Positions 22,482 through 35,684 of a stretch of 64,000 bases of DNA are shown in pieces. The stretch is taken from positions 3,162,001 to 3,226,000 of the forward strand of contig CM082594.2 in assembly GCA_040954595.2 (NCBI GenBank). The letters are read 5' to 3'. Below the pieces are notes generated by a model that ran no database searches, was not told the origin of the DNA, and worked only from the letters and a program-made list of their open reading frames with translations. Each line of letters starts with the position of its first letter. Position 1 is the first letter of the stretch. The stretch is from Balanoglossus misakiensis. Taxonomy: Eukaryota > Hemichordata. The translations under genes were made by a program, and so were the position numbers.

Positions 22482-23127
22482 TTATCACATACATAGCTCC
22501 GCATATACCATAGTATGACGTCAGACGTAGGTAAATTTGCACCGAGCATTATTGTAATACCCATCCCTCTGACGTCACCAAACGGAACTATTTTAAACTT
22601 GTAAACAAAGTCCTCTTAGGGCGACAAAATTCAGTTCAATTGTTCGTTTTATTTCGATATTAAAAATAAGCAAAGATAAATAAAATGTTTCGTATGTGTA
22701 AATATGGACGATCGACGATTAGTTTTACCTGTGTACATTTTTATCGCACCAACCGGCACCAAAACTGTCGCGAGGTCGTCAGTGCTGAGCCAATGTCGTC
22801 GCGTTGTCGAACGAGCGACAGGTACAAAACTGAGTATTCGCAAAAACGTTGATGCGACGATTAGAGCAAAACGGTCTAGTCATAAAGCAAAAGGCATAAG
22901 AAAGGTTTCCTGCTCCAGTGAAACCGTGACGGACGATGAAATCCAGCTGATGCGCGACAGACGGGTCCTCGCCAAAACCAGAATCGTCCAGGTCGTGACC
23001 TGAGTCACCTGACAGATAGACCGCATAACATCGATCTTCAATTTTGCACAAAATAGTTCCAAATTTTATCGCAACCACAAAGAGATTTATTTGAAAATAA
23101 AAAATAGCGGATCTATGTATGTGATAA
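22482..23127. mobile_element. Small TIR element inserted in unit B
   Basis: It starts TTATCACATACATAG and ends with the reverse complement (CTATGTATGTGATAA), with 21-bp inverted ends differing at one base. Unit A lacks it: there, CGTGTATATACGACC runs straight into ACTCCCAGGCGACTG. The insert in unit B continues through the palindrome to 23298, so the two may have arrived as one composite. No clear target-site duplication was identified. Confidence 0.75.
22704..23003 (+). CDS. Hypothetical 99-residue open frame inside TIR element
   Basis: Complete ATG-to-stop frame (MDDRRLVLPVYIFIAPTGTK...) rich in Arg, Lys, Ser and Val, mildly basic, with no recognisable domain. It lies wholly between the inverted ends of the 22482-23127 element. 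It could be a captured host exon, a remnant of an element protein, or chance; only this copy is available for comparison. Confidence 0.25.
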   Translation: MDDRRLVLPVYIFIAPTGTKTVARSSVLSQCRRVVERATGTKLSIRKNVDATIRAKRSSHKAKGIRKVSCSSETVTDDEIQLMRDRRVLAKTRIVQVVT

Positions 23128-23298
23128 ACATATAATTCCCCCGTATTCCTCACTCGTGTACCTGCGTCGCGAACTCGTGATTCCCCGTATAGCTGTATCC
23201 CTCCTCGCCTGCGGCTCGGAGGGATACGGCCGCTATACGGGGAATCACTCGTCCGCGACGCAGGCACACTTGTTCGAAATACGGGGGAATTATATATA
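23128..23298. repeat. Palindromic fold-back, arms ~80 bp
   Basis: The left arm runs from ATAATTCCCCCGTATT through GTATCCCTCC and the right arm from GGAGGGATAC through AATACGGGGGAATTAT, close inverted copies with only a few unpaired bases in the middle. A solo right arm occurs at 8438-8527 in unit A. Confidence 0.85.
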
Positions 23299-23420
23299 AC
23301 AATTCCCAGGCGACTGTGAGTCCATGTTAGCTGCGGTACGCAGCTGTACCGTTTTGGAGGGGGGGGGACTGATTACCCAAACGGACAGCTGCGGGCCAAC
23401 CAGCATTCTAATCGTACAGT

Positions 23421-23558
23421 AGCTCTGCGTGGCATAGCCTAGTCCTAGCCGTCTTTTGTCCGCTTTGCTTCCAAAATAAACTTTTATGCGTGGCAGGGCT
23501 GTGTGTTAACGGCGAGGAATAGCCGTACCAACACAACACAGCCCTGCCACGCAGAGCT
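23421..23558. repeat. Inverted repeat, unit B version of 7447-7528
   Basis: Contains TGCGTGGCAGGGCTGTG at 23487-23503 and its reverse complement near 23534-23552, plus an extra partial left arm at 23421-23439. Relative to unit A about 50 bp are inserted between the two left-arm pieces. Confidence 0.7.
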
Positions 23559-26182
23559 AATCGTGCAGTTGCATCGCCGCGACTGGTATAGGAACATTTG
23601 AACGGCAACAGAAAACAAACTGAGCGTAATTCAATAAAACGACCTACACCTGCCTGAAATCTGTCTATTACTGCTTCCCCAACTCCATTCCTGAACAAAA
23701 TCTCTGGTTCGTTTACGTATTTCAGCCGATTTTCTAACGAGTACTCGGGATCACACTCTGGAACGGACTTTGTGACTGTATTCTCGTCAACTCCCGTTCA
23801 CTAAATTAGCATATCAATAGAGAGGTCATCCACGGGTAGGAAATGGCGCGCCAGCATATCAACCGCGCTCATTTCTTGCGGTTTCTTGAAATAAAATGTT
23901 GGTTTTCGTAGAAAGCTTTGTCTCCAGACTGATTTCTTTGTAAGTTTTCACTTTAAAGTAACATTTACGTGCTTGGCGGGATTTTCACCCGCTTAATTAC
24001 TGCTGTTCTGGAAAAGTCGCTGTGATTGGCTAGATCTCAATTCGCCATGGTAACTATAGCTAATTTTCCATAGGTGACCGTATACCTTTAACGTTGGCGT
24101 TCAATACGCGCAAGTTTGTAAAAGTCAGTATACGTTTGTCCGTTTATGATGCGTTCGCATTCTAAGTTTCTTCTATTTAGTGAGTTCATACATTATTCTC
24201 TGAACAAAGCCGGGCTGATTTCGTTGAACACGTAATTAGGTTCTCCCACATTGTTAATTTTCTATTTCGAAATAAAAGAAAAATTTGACTTATATTTCAG
24301 AGACAGAAAGTTGAAATTTGCATGGAAACATTTCTGTATAAGCAAAGGAGAAATCCGTATCGCTCGTATGAGGGCGACATAAAGTTAATTTGGGTGGTCA
24401 GTATTACTCATGATCAGTGTACAGATATACGTCTCGTGACAATAATTGACGGTATCAAAATAATATTTGTGTACTGTAATTACAAACAAAGCCTTGCAAA
24501 TAAGTATTTCTTGATATGAACTTCATTCCTTTATTCGAATCCATGGATAAAAATAGTCTACCTTCCAACAGAAGTACAATATATCAATCAAACTAAATTT
24601 AATAACAATGCCCTTCCCCGAAAGAAATTTCACTGATTTGCCCAAATCACATGACAGTGACATTATTCTTCAAAAATTCAAAAACATGCATTATGTAAAT
24701 TACAATTGCAAAATCCTTCAATTATCTAGAAATTCAAAATTGGTCCAATTACACGATAATGTAGATAATGTAATGTCCATAAAAATTATAAAAAAAAAAT
24801 CCCTACCTACCCTATTTTTGAAAACCATGTAGTCGGAACAGCACATATTTTTTATTTGGCCTAAACGTGAATTAACGTGAAAATATTTCTTGAATTTTTT
24901 AGTCTGCAGGATCTCAGAATTTCATAGAAAAGTAAGAGCCGTACATTTTGTGAAATTTCAAGTTCATGTTCATCCCAGTTATGACTCTTGATTTTAGTAT
25001 GATTACTTGTCATACAGACCACCTTGTTAATAGTCATAAAACTATTTAATTGAAATTCGGAACAAAGACATTCGAGAAAATTCCACAAAGAATATGCGTT
25101 TCTATGGATCTTTTTGTATATACCTCAAACAATGCGAATCCTTGTTACAATGTGTCGCGGACTGCAAGATCATCCATATACACATTATTCATTGACAAGC
25201 AAGAATCCAAGTACGCTTACAACATCTGTCGCTCACTTGAAATCTAGAAAGAAATTGTTCACATCAAAGGCAATTATGTTTAGAGTAAATCTACCCTGCG
25301 GGCATTGACAGACTGGACCCCGAAATGCTTTTAAATTACTGCCAAATATATTTTACACCCATAAATTGTTTTCATCATTGTCGTTATAAAGTAAACGCTG
25401 GGTGCACGCATCTTTTTTAGTAGAAGCTATCACGATTTTATCACGACGTTTCTGCAGTGGTTTAATTCAATGAGTGTGATTAATAGTTGCAAACAAAAAC
25501 GTCCAATATAAAATGCTTAATATACACAACCGAAATACAAATTAACTAAAAAAAGGAGAATTGATAAGAATCGAACGTGATTGAAAAAATGCAAAATTGC
25601 TAATACAAATTTCAAATTGTACATGTATGATTGATGTCTTGATTGTTTGATTCAGTGATCGATTGGTCTACCAATCAACGAATCGAACGATCGACTGGCC
25701 AAAAATTGGTATAAGGCACTAGATAATTAAAAAACTACCACACTGAACGTCTTACACATCGGGATAGTGACGTTCAATTACGTTGCATTAATTTGTATTC
25801 CCCTAGATGTTCTTATTTCTCTATACGTAAGAAGTTTCCCATCGAAGCTCTCCTTCCATCGTAGGGCTGAGGTTCTGGTACATTCGCTTGATAATCCGTG
25901 GATAGTGTCGACATTTAAACAGCCAATACATTTCCAGTTAATCGGGTGGTGTATACTTCCAATAGGATTTCATGCTTGTTGAGATATACACATGGTGGCC
26001 TGCAATTCAACAGATGGAACTCTTCATTGCAACAAATCATGGTGTGGACAATTCGATTGGTCGCTGTCTTAAAATCGTAATTCTGCTTTCGTAGAAGTGC
26101 GTAAAAGTAGTGGATTAACGTGGTTCAAACTTGACAATATAATCTATCCATATTATTGATGCTGCATGAACTTATGATTACT

Positions 26183-26188
26183 TTTATT
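26183..26188 (-). terminator. Polyadenylation signal AATAAA of ZNFX1 B
   Basis: AATAAA on the minus strand about 30 nt past the ZNFX1 B stop codon. The aligned site in copy A (10734-10739) reads AATAAC, so copy A may use another, weaker or more distal signal. Confidence 0.55.
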
Positions 26189-26217
26189 GACAATGATAAC
26201 AATAATGACTTACGCAT

Positions 26218-29200
26218 TTAGTCATCATCCCATTGATCATCGAACTCATAATTTCCCAGGTTTGCTTGCTCTGACCATGCGCTGTATCTGGCCCCATCCA
26301 TTTCGGACGCCAGTCTGTTGTCGTCTCTGAGTCTGTGACCCGTTCCACCAATGCCGGCGTGACATTCCGGACACGTGGACTCCACCGTTGCCCCGCCACA
26401 GTCGCCAATGGCATAAATGTGACCATTGGGACATTTATACCAGTGACCTTGAGTGTAGCCCATGGCCTTCACGACCATTTTGCGTTCCTCGCTGGTCAGG
26501 GTGGCACCTATCTCTGGATGCAGCTTCCGTACAGACTTAAGAAGTCCTTCGACCTCTGCTTCTTTGGATTCTGTCAGGGCAGTTCCATTGGTTAAGATAT
26601 CTTCAGCTTTCTTGAGATATTGACTGGCAATACTTGACAACTGTATACGACAGTGAATCACATCTTTTTGCATGATGTACAGTTTACAGAGAAAATTCAC
26701 TCTCTGTATCTCCGTGGTGATGTCTCCCAGTTCCTGGTCACTGAGCCTCAAACGTGGCTTCATCAACCAGTTCTCCAAATCTTGTAGTTCCGACGACACC
26801 ATTTCATATTTATTAGCGGCAGGTCTACTGCGTACACCGTCCAATCTGTCAAGCATAGAGGCAGTTCTCAGGTTGGCCCTAGCGTGGTTCTTTATCTTAG
26901 TGATCTCTTTCAAGATGGTGATTTTATTTTTTATCGCATCCAACTGCTCCATAGTTAGTTTCTGTGCGAGTTCACTCCTCACCTCCTTTGCTGTCTTCAT
27001 GTCTATATTTGATGCGGCTTCCATAAGCAGTCTTTTGGTCATCTGTTTTCTGGTTGTGTCATCACCGATTATTTTGGCTTTCACCTTTTGGATATCTTCA
27101 ATGGCCTTCTTGAGGACATTTCCATATCTATGACTCTTCCTAATCGGGGTCTTACATTTGGGACACACTTTGAACTGGATGATGCTTGATTTATCATCTT
27201 CCTCTTCCATCCACTGATCCAATGCTTCAACTTCTATGAAATGGCGACAGTCTTGAAGTTGAATGAACCGAGCGTCATCTTCATCTTCTGTACCGAACAA
27301 TATTGCTGTAACTTCTGAGTGATGGCATTCTCTGCACTTCTTCGGACATGGTTCGCCACAAAGACCAATACACGGGTGATCACATTTCAGCTTTTTCTGG
27401 CAAGGCTCATCGCAAACAGGCTTATCGCACATCTCTCCACATCGTCTGCTGCATCTGTCGTGTCTGCATTCCCACTTGCACTGCTCGTTACAAGGCTTGC
27501 ACACTTCGCCACACGTCTTTGGGCACTTACTGTGTTCACACCGATTTTCGCACTTCTTCCTGCACGGCGGGCAATTTCGTGTGCACGGCTCCTCGCAGGG
27601 ATGGCCGCAGACAAGTATCCGGTCACATTTGCTGGTGCATGGAACATGAAGACGACCATTTTTGCATTGACCACAAGTGCCTTTACATCTGTGTTCACAC
27701 TTGAGAAGTACGTCACATATCTCTGGACAGGACTCTGGCCCCGCTGAACACGCCACCTTGACAATGTGGCCGCATGGCCAGTCGATTTTCGTTACTTGTA
27801 CCTTGCACTGGTCTACTTTGGTACACGGTTCTCCGCATGATTTCTGGCACCTATGGCCACACGACAGCACCCTACTACATCTGATGATACAGTCGGCATA
27901 GCGGGCATCTTTGTAACAAGCCATAAGCTGCTTGTGGCCACATTTTGGAATAACTTTCTCCACCTGAACCATGCAGCTATCGCCACAGTGCTGATAACAC
28001 GATTTCGTACATTTATGACCACGCTCGCAGATCGTCTTCTGGCAAGGTTTCCGGCACTTGTAATTCTTGTGTTCTGGATCACGAGGATGACACACCATTT
28101 CGCACTGATGGCCACAGTCCAATCGATATTCACACGGCCTTTTACAACCGCCTTCAGGAGCTTGGCTGAAATCTTTCTCCGTTGCCACTTCGATCACTTG
28201 CTGAGGATGATTCTGACATGTGAGTTGAAGCTTGTGCCCGATGCAACCCTTCTTTGTCATATCCTGGACGATTTTACTCCACTTGTCTTCTTCCTTCGCA
28301 AGTTGACTAAAATTGCCGATGCAGAAGAAGCCCTTCTTTGCCCTTGACAAGGCAACGCAGATTCGATTCGATATTTTGAGAAATCCTATCCTCCCTTCGA
28401 CGTTGCTTCGTACGAGCGACAAGAGAATGATGTCATTTTCTTCGCCTTGGAAGTTGTCCACAACCGATACACGGACACCTTGGTACAGTCGCTTCGGCAT
28501 GTATCTTTTGAACGTGAACAGCTGCCCGGTGTATGTCGTCAGGATGGTTATCTGGGATGGCGAGTACCCTTGCTGTAGGAAGTATTTGCACAAGGCCGTC
28601 AAAAAGGTGACTTCATGGATGTTGGATTTGCTCTTGGTGTCAGCAACATTGTCTTCCTTGAATTTGTGGTCTATAAAGAACACATTTGATGAGACGCCCT
28701 TGATGCTGTCATAGTAGTTCACTGACTCGTGATTGTAGAGATCTTCATAGAAGTGCCTCATCAACTCCGCGATTTCCGGCCTCATTCTGTGCTGTTGCGA
28801 TAACCTCTCGCACTGCATTCCGATGTTCACCATTCTCTCAAACAGGGAGATGTCCAGTTTGAATTTCTTGGCCAGCTTGTACACAGTTGGATTGGGTCTC
28901 AGCTGTTGATGATCACCGATCAGTATGAGATGTTCACAGCCCTTGGTCAGTGTTGTTATGATGTGAGCTTCTAGGACTTCCGCGGCCTCCTCAATGACCA
29001 CAATCTTTGGTTGAATCTGTTGAATGAGACTGCGATACTTGGCTGCCCCAGTGGTCGTCATGCCTATCACAGCGGCCTTTTGCAAGATGGCCAGATTTTC
29101 CTCATTTTGCACCTCTCGGAATTGCCGGCAGGCTGTTTCGTACGCCTCGTAGTGGCTGTGGAGAACACCTTTTTGTTGTTCAGTATACTTCGATATCCAT

Positions 29201-32200
29201 AACCTGTACAGTCTCCATCTGTTTTCCAGGGTAAGCGCCCAGATGTTATCAATCATTGCTTCTTCCGTCTCGTCCATGACATCCCTGCTGTGTAACTTCT
29301 GAGAAATTTCCCGCTTCCATTGGCCTTTGCGCTTACGCTTAACCACCCATGCACCATCCCTTGTTGTCGCGCTGTCAGCTTGGCTGGCAATGGTGTCCAG
29401 ATCCACCGCAATGGTTGCATTTGCCATGTCAGCATAATTTCTCTGGTGCTCTTTCCTTTGCTTTGCTCCAAACATGCCACCTTCAAAGTCGTCTTTGTCG
29501 TCATCATCAACAAACCTTTGTTGTTCTTCTAGGTCAGCTTCTTCATCAAGGTCAATCTGGTCATCATCATCATCTTCTTCTTCCTCTACTAAACCAGCTT
29601 CTTGTGTGGGGTCCCCCACCAAGTTTCTTGCTGCTTCTGTTTCTTCTTCTTGAACAAACAGCTCTCCCATTAAACCGAGCCACAGTGGAATGGCGGAGTG
29701 TCGCTTGCCAATGTAATCCTGATCAAGCGTCGTCACTACCTCGGTAAGGCTTTCCAAATGATGTCTTGCGATGAATGGTTGAAGACAGTCTTCGCTGAGT
29801 ACCCCCTTTCTGGTTGCATTTATCAACTCTGACGCTCTTTCCATTGGTTCCTGTAAGCGTTGCATTTCCTCTCGTGCAGACCACAGCCCAGTGTATATAT
29901 GCTTCGGAACTCCACGCTTGGTTCTCATTTGCGACTTCAAATAATTCAGATTGTACTGCCTCAGTGATTCGCTTGAACTTCGTCCACCGACACGGACCAG
30001 GTCTGCTTGCTGAAACTCCTGAATACCCTCCAGGAATTGGTCGAGTGCATGGTTTGTGTAGCAGACAACAAATATCGGCCGTTTGTCATTTTGACCCGTG
30101 ATCCTGTCTCTAGACCACTTGCTTCTATTGTAGAGGAGGGTTTTCACAATCTTGAGACCAATGTACGTCTTCCCTGTGCCTGGAGGGCCTTGGATGACGG
30201 CAAACTCTTTAGTTAATGCCATCTGGACTGCCCGAAATTGGGACTCATCTAAATTGAGTACATCATGTTTTGGCCATCTATACAACGGTAGTATGGGTAC
30301 AGACTTCAGCGAATTCAGTGCTGGATTATTAGCAAATTCATACTCGTCTTCATCTTCATCTGAGTCAGCCCATGAGTATTGTTCATCGTCTGAGTCAAGT
30401 GCCACGGGGCTTTTCTTCATTCTTCCCTTTGGTTCTGCAACCATCGGCCGAAGGTCATAAACCGGACGCTCATTTCGCAAATACTTTGGTGGACTAACTT
30501 CAGTGACTACATTGATAATGTATGGCTTAAAGGGCAATGTTTCCTCTGTGATTTCCTGCAGACCTTTTAAGACATGCTTGTACGCCTCAAAATATGCAGA
30601 TGTTTCAGCCATGATGAATTCATCTCTGGGTGTTATGTCGGCTACTTGCGTGATGTCTTCGAAGCGAATATCAAGGTACCCTTGCTCCAAATCCTTGACC
30701 GATCGGTTCGCTACCGTGGCAAAAATCAAAGTATTGAAGTCGTCCTTTGAGAGACACAGCAGTGAGCCGAAGATGAGTCTCTTACTGGACTGCCATCTTA
30801 AATGCTTCAAGCGAGTTTCGTCGAACTTGATGTTGTGCACCACACCAGCCAGTGTACACATGGGGTATTCTATGTGGACGCCGTGGTACAGCCGAATTTC
30901 TTGGAAATACTTGGTCTGGGCCAAGGGATCTCTCAACGAAGTGAGATATGCAGCGATTCCTTTACGGAGGGGATCCATGAAATCTTCGCGCAGAAGTCGA
31001 AACTGGACATCGAGGTAATGGTCAACTCCTCTGTAACCCCTGTCAACTATGTTTGGCCGAATAAATGGCTCAATGTCAGCATGGACATCTTTGATATCAG
31101 GGAATATTGGTATTGTGCGAAAATCATCGGGAGGTTCTTCATCATCAAGGTCACGCTTCTGTTCTTTTCTAGTGGCGTTGTGTCGGTTGGTCTCCATTAA
31201 ATCAATACGCATGTCTTTCAGTTCATCGATCTGTTTGGTGATCTCGTCATCGATGGCATTGGTGGTGTGACGCAACTGATTGACAGTACTCTCCAGCGTG
31301 CTCAAAGCTGGGATGACGCTCAGGTAACAGCTGGGTATCTTCTCCAACATATTGAGTAATATGTTGCAAACATGTTTCAAGTGTTGGGGAAACATGAGTT
31401 GCTTCTCGTGCGAAACCTCCATGGGAAGTTGTGCCAGGAAGAGTGGTAGGTGACGAAGGAGGAATTCTGACTCTTGGAGCATACACAGAACTGAAATCAG
31501 TGATTCCGGTGACGTGTTACATTCACAAGCTTTGGACAAGGCATTCAGAAGTAAAACAAAGAGATCTTCGCGGATTCTCTCTTCTTCGAGCAACTGCTTA
31601 AATCCACTACGAGAGTTAAATGTGATGACGATTTCACTGGGTTCTTTTTGGGTCAGCTCTTCCAATCTCCTGTATTTCATGGCCGTTGGTTCACTCTGTG
31701 ATCTCCCGCCATTTCCTCCACGGCCTCGTCTGGTTTGTATTACGTCCGCCCCCATTTCCGCTCTATTTCTATGATAAAAAGATTCACTGACAAAGGAATA
31801 AAATGTGAAATTATTAACGAAAGTCAAAGTAGTACATTCATTATTGTCATTATTTTGTGACGTCAGCTTTAAACCGGAAACTGCGCGCACTCGTCTTTTT
31901 CCCATAGGTTTACATTGATATTTGCCAGAAAACAACTTCTACTATTGTCATTTTTACGAAATTTTACTCATAGCTCATTCCAGTTAATATAAATTCATTG
32001 GTCAAATAAAATATAGAGGTCAACGCGCTCTATTTTGAGACAAATTGCGTTAAAAATTTTGCCCATAGACAAACCATGGGTGAAAAATGCTGAGTCAGCA
32101 GTTTTCTTCTATTATCGACTAAATTCATGGCTCTGTATTTCAAAAACAAGCGCGGTGACCCCTATATTTTATTACGGATTTTCATTATACATACAAAGGA

Positions 32201-32705
32201 GAATCCAAAAATCCACAATTAAAAAACATATACTTTCAATTTTACTGAACGTACATCCTTAAACGATTTGTTTTTGTACTCGTTCGAAGATGTTTATCTG
32301 GTAATGCAAACCTCAGTACACGCATCTTATTCTCCGGATACCTACTACGCGGAATTTGTGTGGCAAAAAGATCAAATGAGTGCTACTCGACATATAATGA
32401 AATGAATGTGTGTCTTCCTTTAATGTTGAACGCGCCTTGAAATTCTCACATTTTGAAAGGGTTATTTTAAATAAACCTCTCTTACAATTGAGAATAATAA
32501 AGTTGTTGTAATACATTTGTATTTAGTTCCAAAATTTATGTATTTTTCAAACATGTCAAAGATATAATTACTGCTGAGACTCGTTTCCACGACCTCGACC
32601 TCGCCCTCCACTGTGTCCACGCCCTCCACGTCCGAAACCACCATATCCGCCACGATTGTAGGGTCTTCTCTGCCCTCGTCCCCTGCCTCGTCTGTAATCA
32701 TCCAT
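26218..32705 (-). CDS. ZNFX1: ZNFX1-type SF1 helicase with NFX1 zinc fingers, copy B
   Basis: Exon 1 (32705-32572) has 134 coding bases as in copy A and encodes an RGG-rich N-terminus (RGGYGGFGRGGRG-like); exon 2 (31786-26218) completes 1,900 residues. An open frame continues upstream of exon 2 to 31935 but that stretch is intron: the acceptor TTTGTCAG lies at 31787. Domain order is as in copy A: ARM-like region, Walker A GPPGTGKT, short acidic tract, EEAAEVLEAH, GDHQQLRPN, FQGEEND, NFX1 zinc-finger array, RZ finger, and the conserved LASEMDGA end. At most sites where the copies differ and the vertebrate residue is known to me (VIGMTTT, ISNRIC, GHIY, GDCGG), copy B has the ancestral-looking residue, so B is the likelier keeper of the original function. 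Upstream: promoter-like block at 34327-34436. Downstream: AATAAA at 26183. Confidence 0.9.
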
Positions 32706-34326
32706 TCTTCATAGATATAGCGATATCGGTGACTGTACAGTATCATAAACAGAAATGCGACGGTGTTAGCACATGATTTTGTTTGACTAAATATCTAATA
32801 TATGTGCAGTGCTATATTGGATATTGCGATCCAGCAATACCAACTCCATGGCTTTGTTACACATGACCATTGACACCATGTTGTGATAATTTTGGATATT
32901 CTTGCTTTGTATTCCAACAGTGTATACTATACGACAATTTCGTCATGGAAGCGTTGGCATGTTATGGTTAAAATTGTGAGTTATGGCTGCGAGTAGATTG
33001 TGAGCACAGTAATTAATCAACAGCAAAGTATTATTTCGGGTTAGCTTATCAAGCGTTTCACTCAAGAGAAAGAGCCAAACTTCAATCCAAAAAAAATGGT
33101 CGTGTCTTCATATGCATGCCTTAGGAATGTATACTGTTACAATGGATATGGGCTGCCGATTGGCAGGTCCACAAATACACAATTCACTTCTAAACTGTGC
33201 CACTGGCCAATGTCAGCGAAGACCAAACAAAAAACATGAGCAAATTGCGTCTAGTTACAAATGTCACTTTATTTGTTTTGTTTTTTAAATTTCTCCTTCA
33301 TAAGGCGTGAAGTCTTTGACGTTGTCAAATAAGTCAAAAGACGAAACACGAAATGTGACCTTGACATGACATGAATGTCACCACGAAATGAAAGCGACAT
33401 GAACTCTGGTATAGCGCCAGGCACATTGTGACAAATGTACAGTATAGTATCTCAGTGTAATAATAAATTACTAAAAAATACTGTGCTCTGATTTTCGCAG
33501 AAGATATTAAAGATAACATTAACCAATAGCATGAAACTGTTCTCAGTAAGCCTGTTTATCTTTGTACTGATTATATGCCACCCCCCACCAAATGAAAACA
33601 TTTTTGGAGAAATTATCTAGGTTCCTCGCTCCCTTATTCTCATGAAACTAAGCATTTGGTATATGTTCAGTAATGCCATGCATGTAAATCCCTTCAAAAT
33701 ACATGCTGTAGACATATTTAACCCTTTGAGGAAATGACGGTGGATTTACAACTGAGTTAAAGGGTTGTGTATCAGACACGCACATATTCGGGGGCATATC
33801 TTTTTGATCAACATATATGAGATGTGATCCAAATATCCCCTATAAATAGATTAAGTAGGCAAACATTAATTGAAATTCTTTCTACAGTTGCAGGGCCGCA
33901 CGAATGTCACTGAATCCGGGTCGCTGTGGATACCTTGATCTAGGTTACCAGACATTGCACTTTGACCCCTCAGCACAAGGTCTGTGTACAATACGCAGAC
34001 GCCAGGCACTTCTGCATTGAAACGATTTCGTTGTCCAATTTGTTATTTCTGCAGACCCTTCAGAGACCTTTGATGTTAAATCTCAAAGGGACACCGCTCG
34101 AATACACTGTTTCGAGTTGAAGGCCAAGGCCTATTACTTTCGTTTTGACTATTTCATAAGCAGGGCTGTGCATTCCTCTGTGTTTTTCTGTTGACGATAG
34201 GACTATAGTTACCGCGTTCATTTAACAGTCAAGGTCAACGGACTCGTACCTTTAAACGACAATTTTGTGAATTGAAACTACTGACAAGCGTGAAAGGACA
34301 AGCGACAGAATGATTTCAACACTTAC

Positions 34327-34436
34327 CGATAAGCATACGTCTGCGGTCGTGGTTTAAATGGCTAATGCCGTTTGTTTTCGCTTTGTTAGACTATATAACG
34401 TCACACTTCGGGGAATTCCCCGTCACGTGACCTGAA
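34327..34436 (-). promoter_or_regulatory. ZNFX1 B promoter-like block and noncoding exon 0
   Basis: The order matches unit A on the minus strand: CACGTG (34424-34429), GGGGAATTCCCC (34410-34421), CRE-like TGACGTTA, TATA-like sequence (34392-34397), IRF-like AAAGCGAAAAC (about 34374-34384) and the donor CG|GTAAGT with the exon ending at 34327. Unit A has two extra bases between TATA and CRE. Confidence 0.6.
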
Positions 34437-34655
34437 TAGCTGTTCCATTGAAAGACGTGATATCCAGTGACCAAACAATACCCGGAAAACATACAACTTC
34501 ACACTAAATTAAAGCGAAAGATTACCTGCTGATCAGCAGTTCGTTTGCATATCCAAATATAACCCATATACAATTATCTATTAATGTATAGCCTCACCCG
34601 AAAACAAGCATACGAGGGTATTTTATTGAGGATATACAATGTATGTAGACTACGT

Positions 34656-34747
34656 GTATGTATGTATGTATGTATGTATGTATGTATGTATGTATGTATG
34701 TATGTATGTATGTATGTATGTATGTATGTATGTATGTATGTATGTAT
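34656..34747. repeat. (TATG)n microsatellite
   Basis: Nearly perfect TATG repeat about 90 bp long, specific to unit B. A similar tract follows the third promoter copy at 47610. Confidence 0.95.
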
Positions 34748-35621
34748 CATTTAGTTAGACTTGATTTCATGATTTACTTTAAACTTTATCGGTAGCTAAA
34801 AATTCTTTTCTTGATACGTTTCAGATTATCCAGCGATGACCGGACTCCCCTTCTTTCTGTTGGTCCAACAGCCGATCAACGGCAGCCTCTTTGTTATCCC
34901 ACAGACAGACCTAAAGCAGGAAGTGAATACAAGTTGAATTAGAACACTTTGATTTTGTCATGATTTAATAAAATTGAAATAAAACAAAATAAATTAAATA
35001 AAGTACCATCTTTGCTTTGACGTATTTAGGTGAAGACGAGAATTAGTGAAAATGAGTATGAGAAGTCAAATTTAACATTAATTGAAGAAATGAAGAAATT
35101 TTGAAAATTCGCAAAGCCGAAATATAACCCATGATTTTTTTTAAATGAAGACATTTTGTAAATTCGGAAAGTCAAAAAGTTGTCAGTTTTTGATGATTTT
35201 CATGAGCTATATATAAACCATGTTTTAAAAAAATGAAGAAATTTTGAAAATTCGCAAAGTCAAAAAAATGTCAGTTATTGATGATTTTCATGAGCTATAA
35301 ACCCATGAAAATTTGAAAAGATGATGAAAATTCCAATATCGGTCGAAACATTTCAGGTTTTGATGTATTTAATGAGCTAATTCACAAGATCAAGACTTTG
35401 TCACAATTGTGCACAATACCAGTACACGCACGCAAAACAAATGCCATCTTGAAGCACGCCACAGATTTAATAAACCTCTCGAAATAACAGACGAGTTTAC
35501 AGTGCACCACCAACCTCAGCACTCACAAAACTTTCGATTCAGTATACTGCAAAAGTGTTCACATAGTTCCGTCGGTTTTCTTTTGGGGGTTACAGCAGTG
35601 CTGAATAGCGAAACATTTCAT

Positions 35622-35684
35622 TCATTCATTCATTCATTCATTCATTCATTCATTCATTCATTCATTCATTCATTCATTCATTCA
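35622..35684. repeat. (CATT)n microsatellite
   Basis: Pure CATT repeat. The aligned tract in unit A (19879-19920) is shorter and interrupted, showing repeat growth or shrinkage after the duplication. Confidence 0.95.

Larger units (their letters stand above)
22115..26217. other. Intergenic region between acyltransferase B and ZNFX1 B
   Basis: Homologous to 6700-10768 apart from insertions. It contains a TIR element with a small open frame (22482-23127), a palindrome (23128-23298), an inverted repeat (23421-23558), the CCTA repeat family member at 24800-24870 and an AATAAA signal for ZNFX1 B at 26183-26188. No further gene was recognised. Confidence 0.6.

Noticed and set aside
31755-31935. 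Longer N-terminus of ZNFX1 B by open-frame extension to 31935
   Set aside because: The extension is not conserved in copy A and crosses a good splice acceptor (31787); it is intron sequence.
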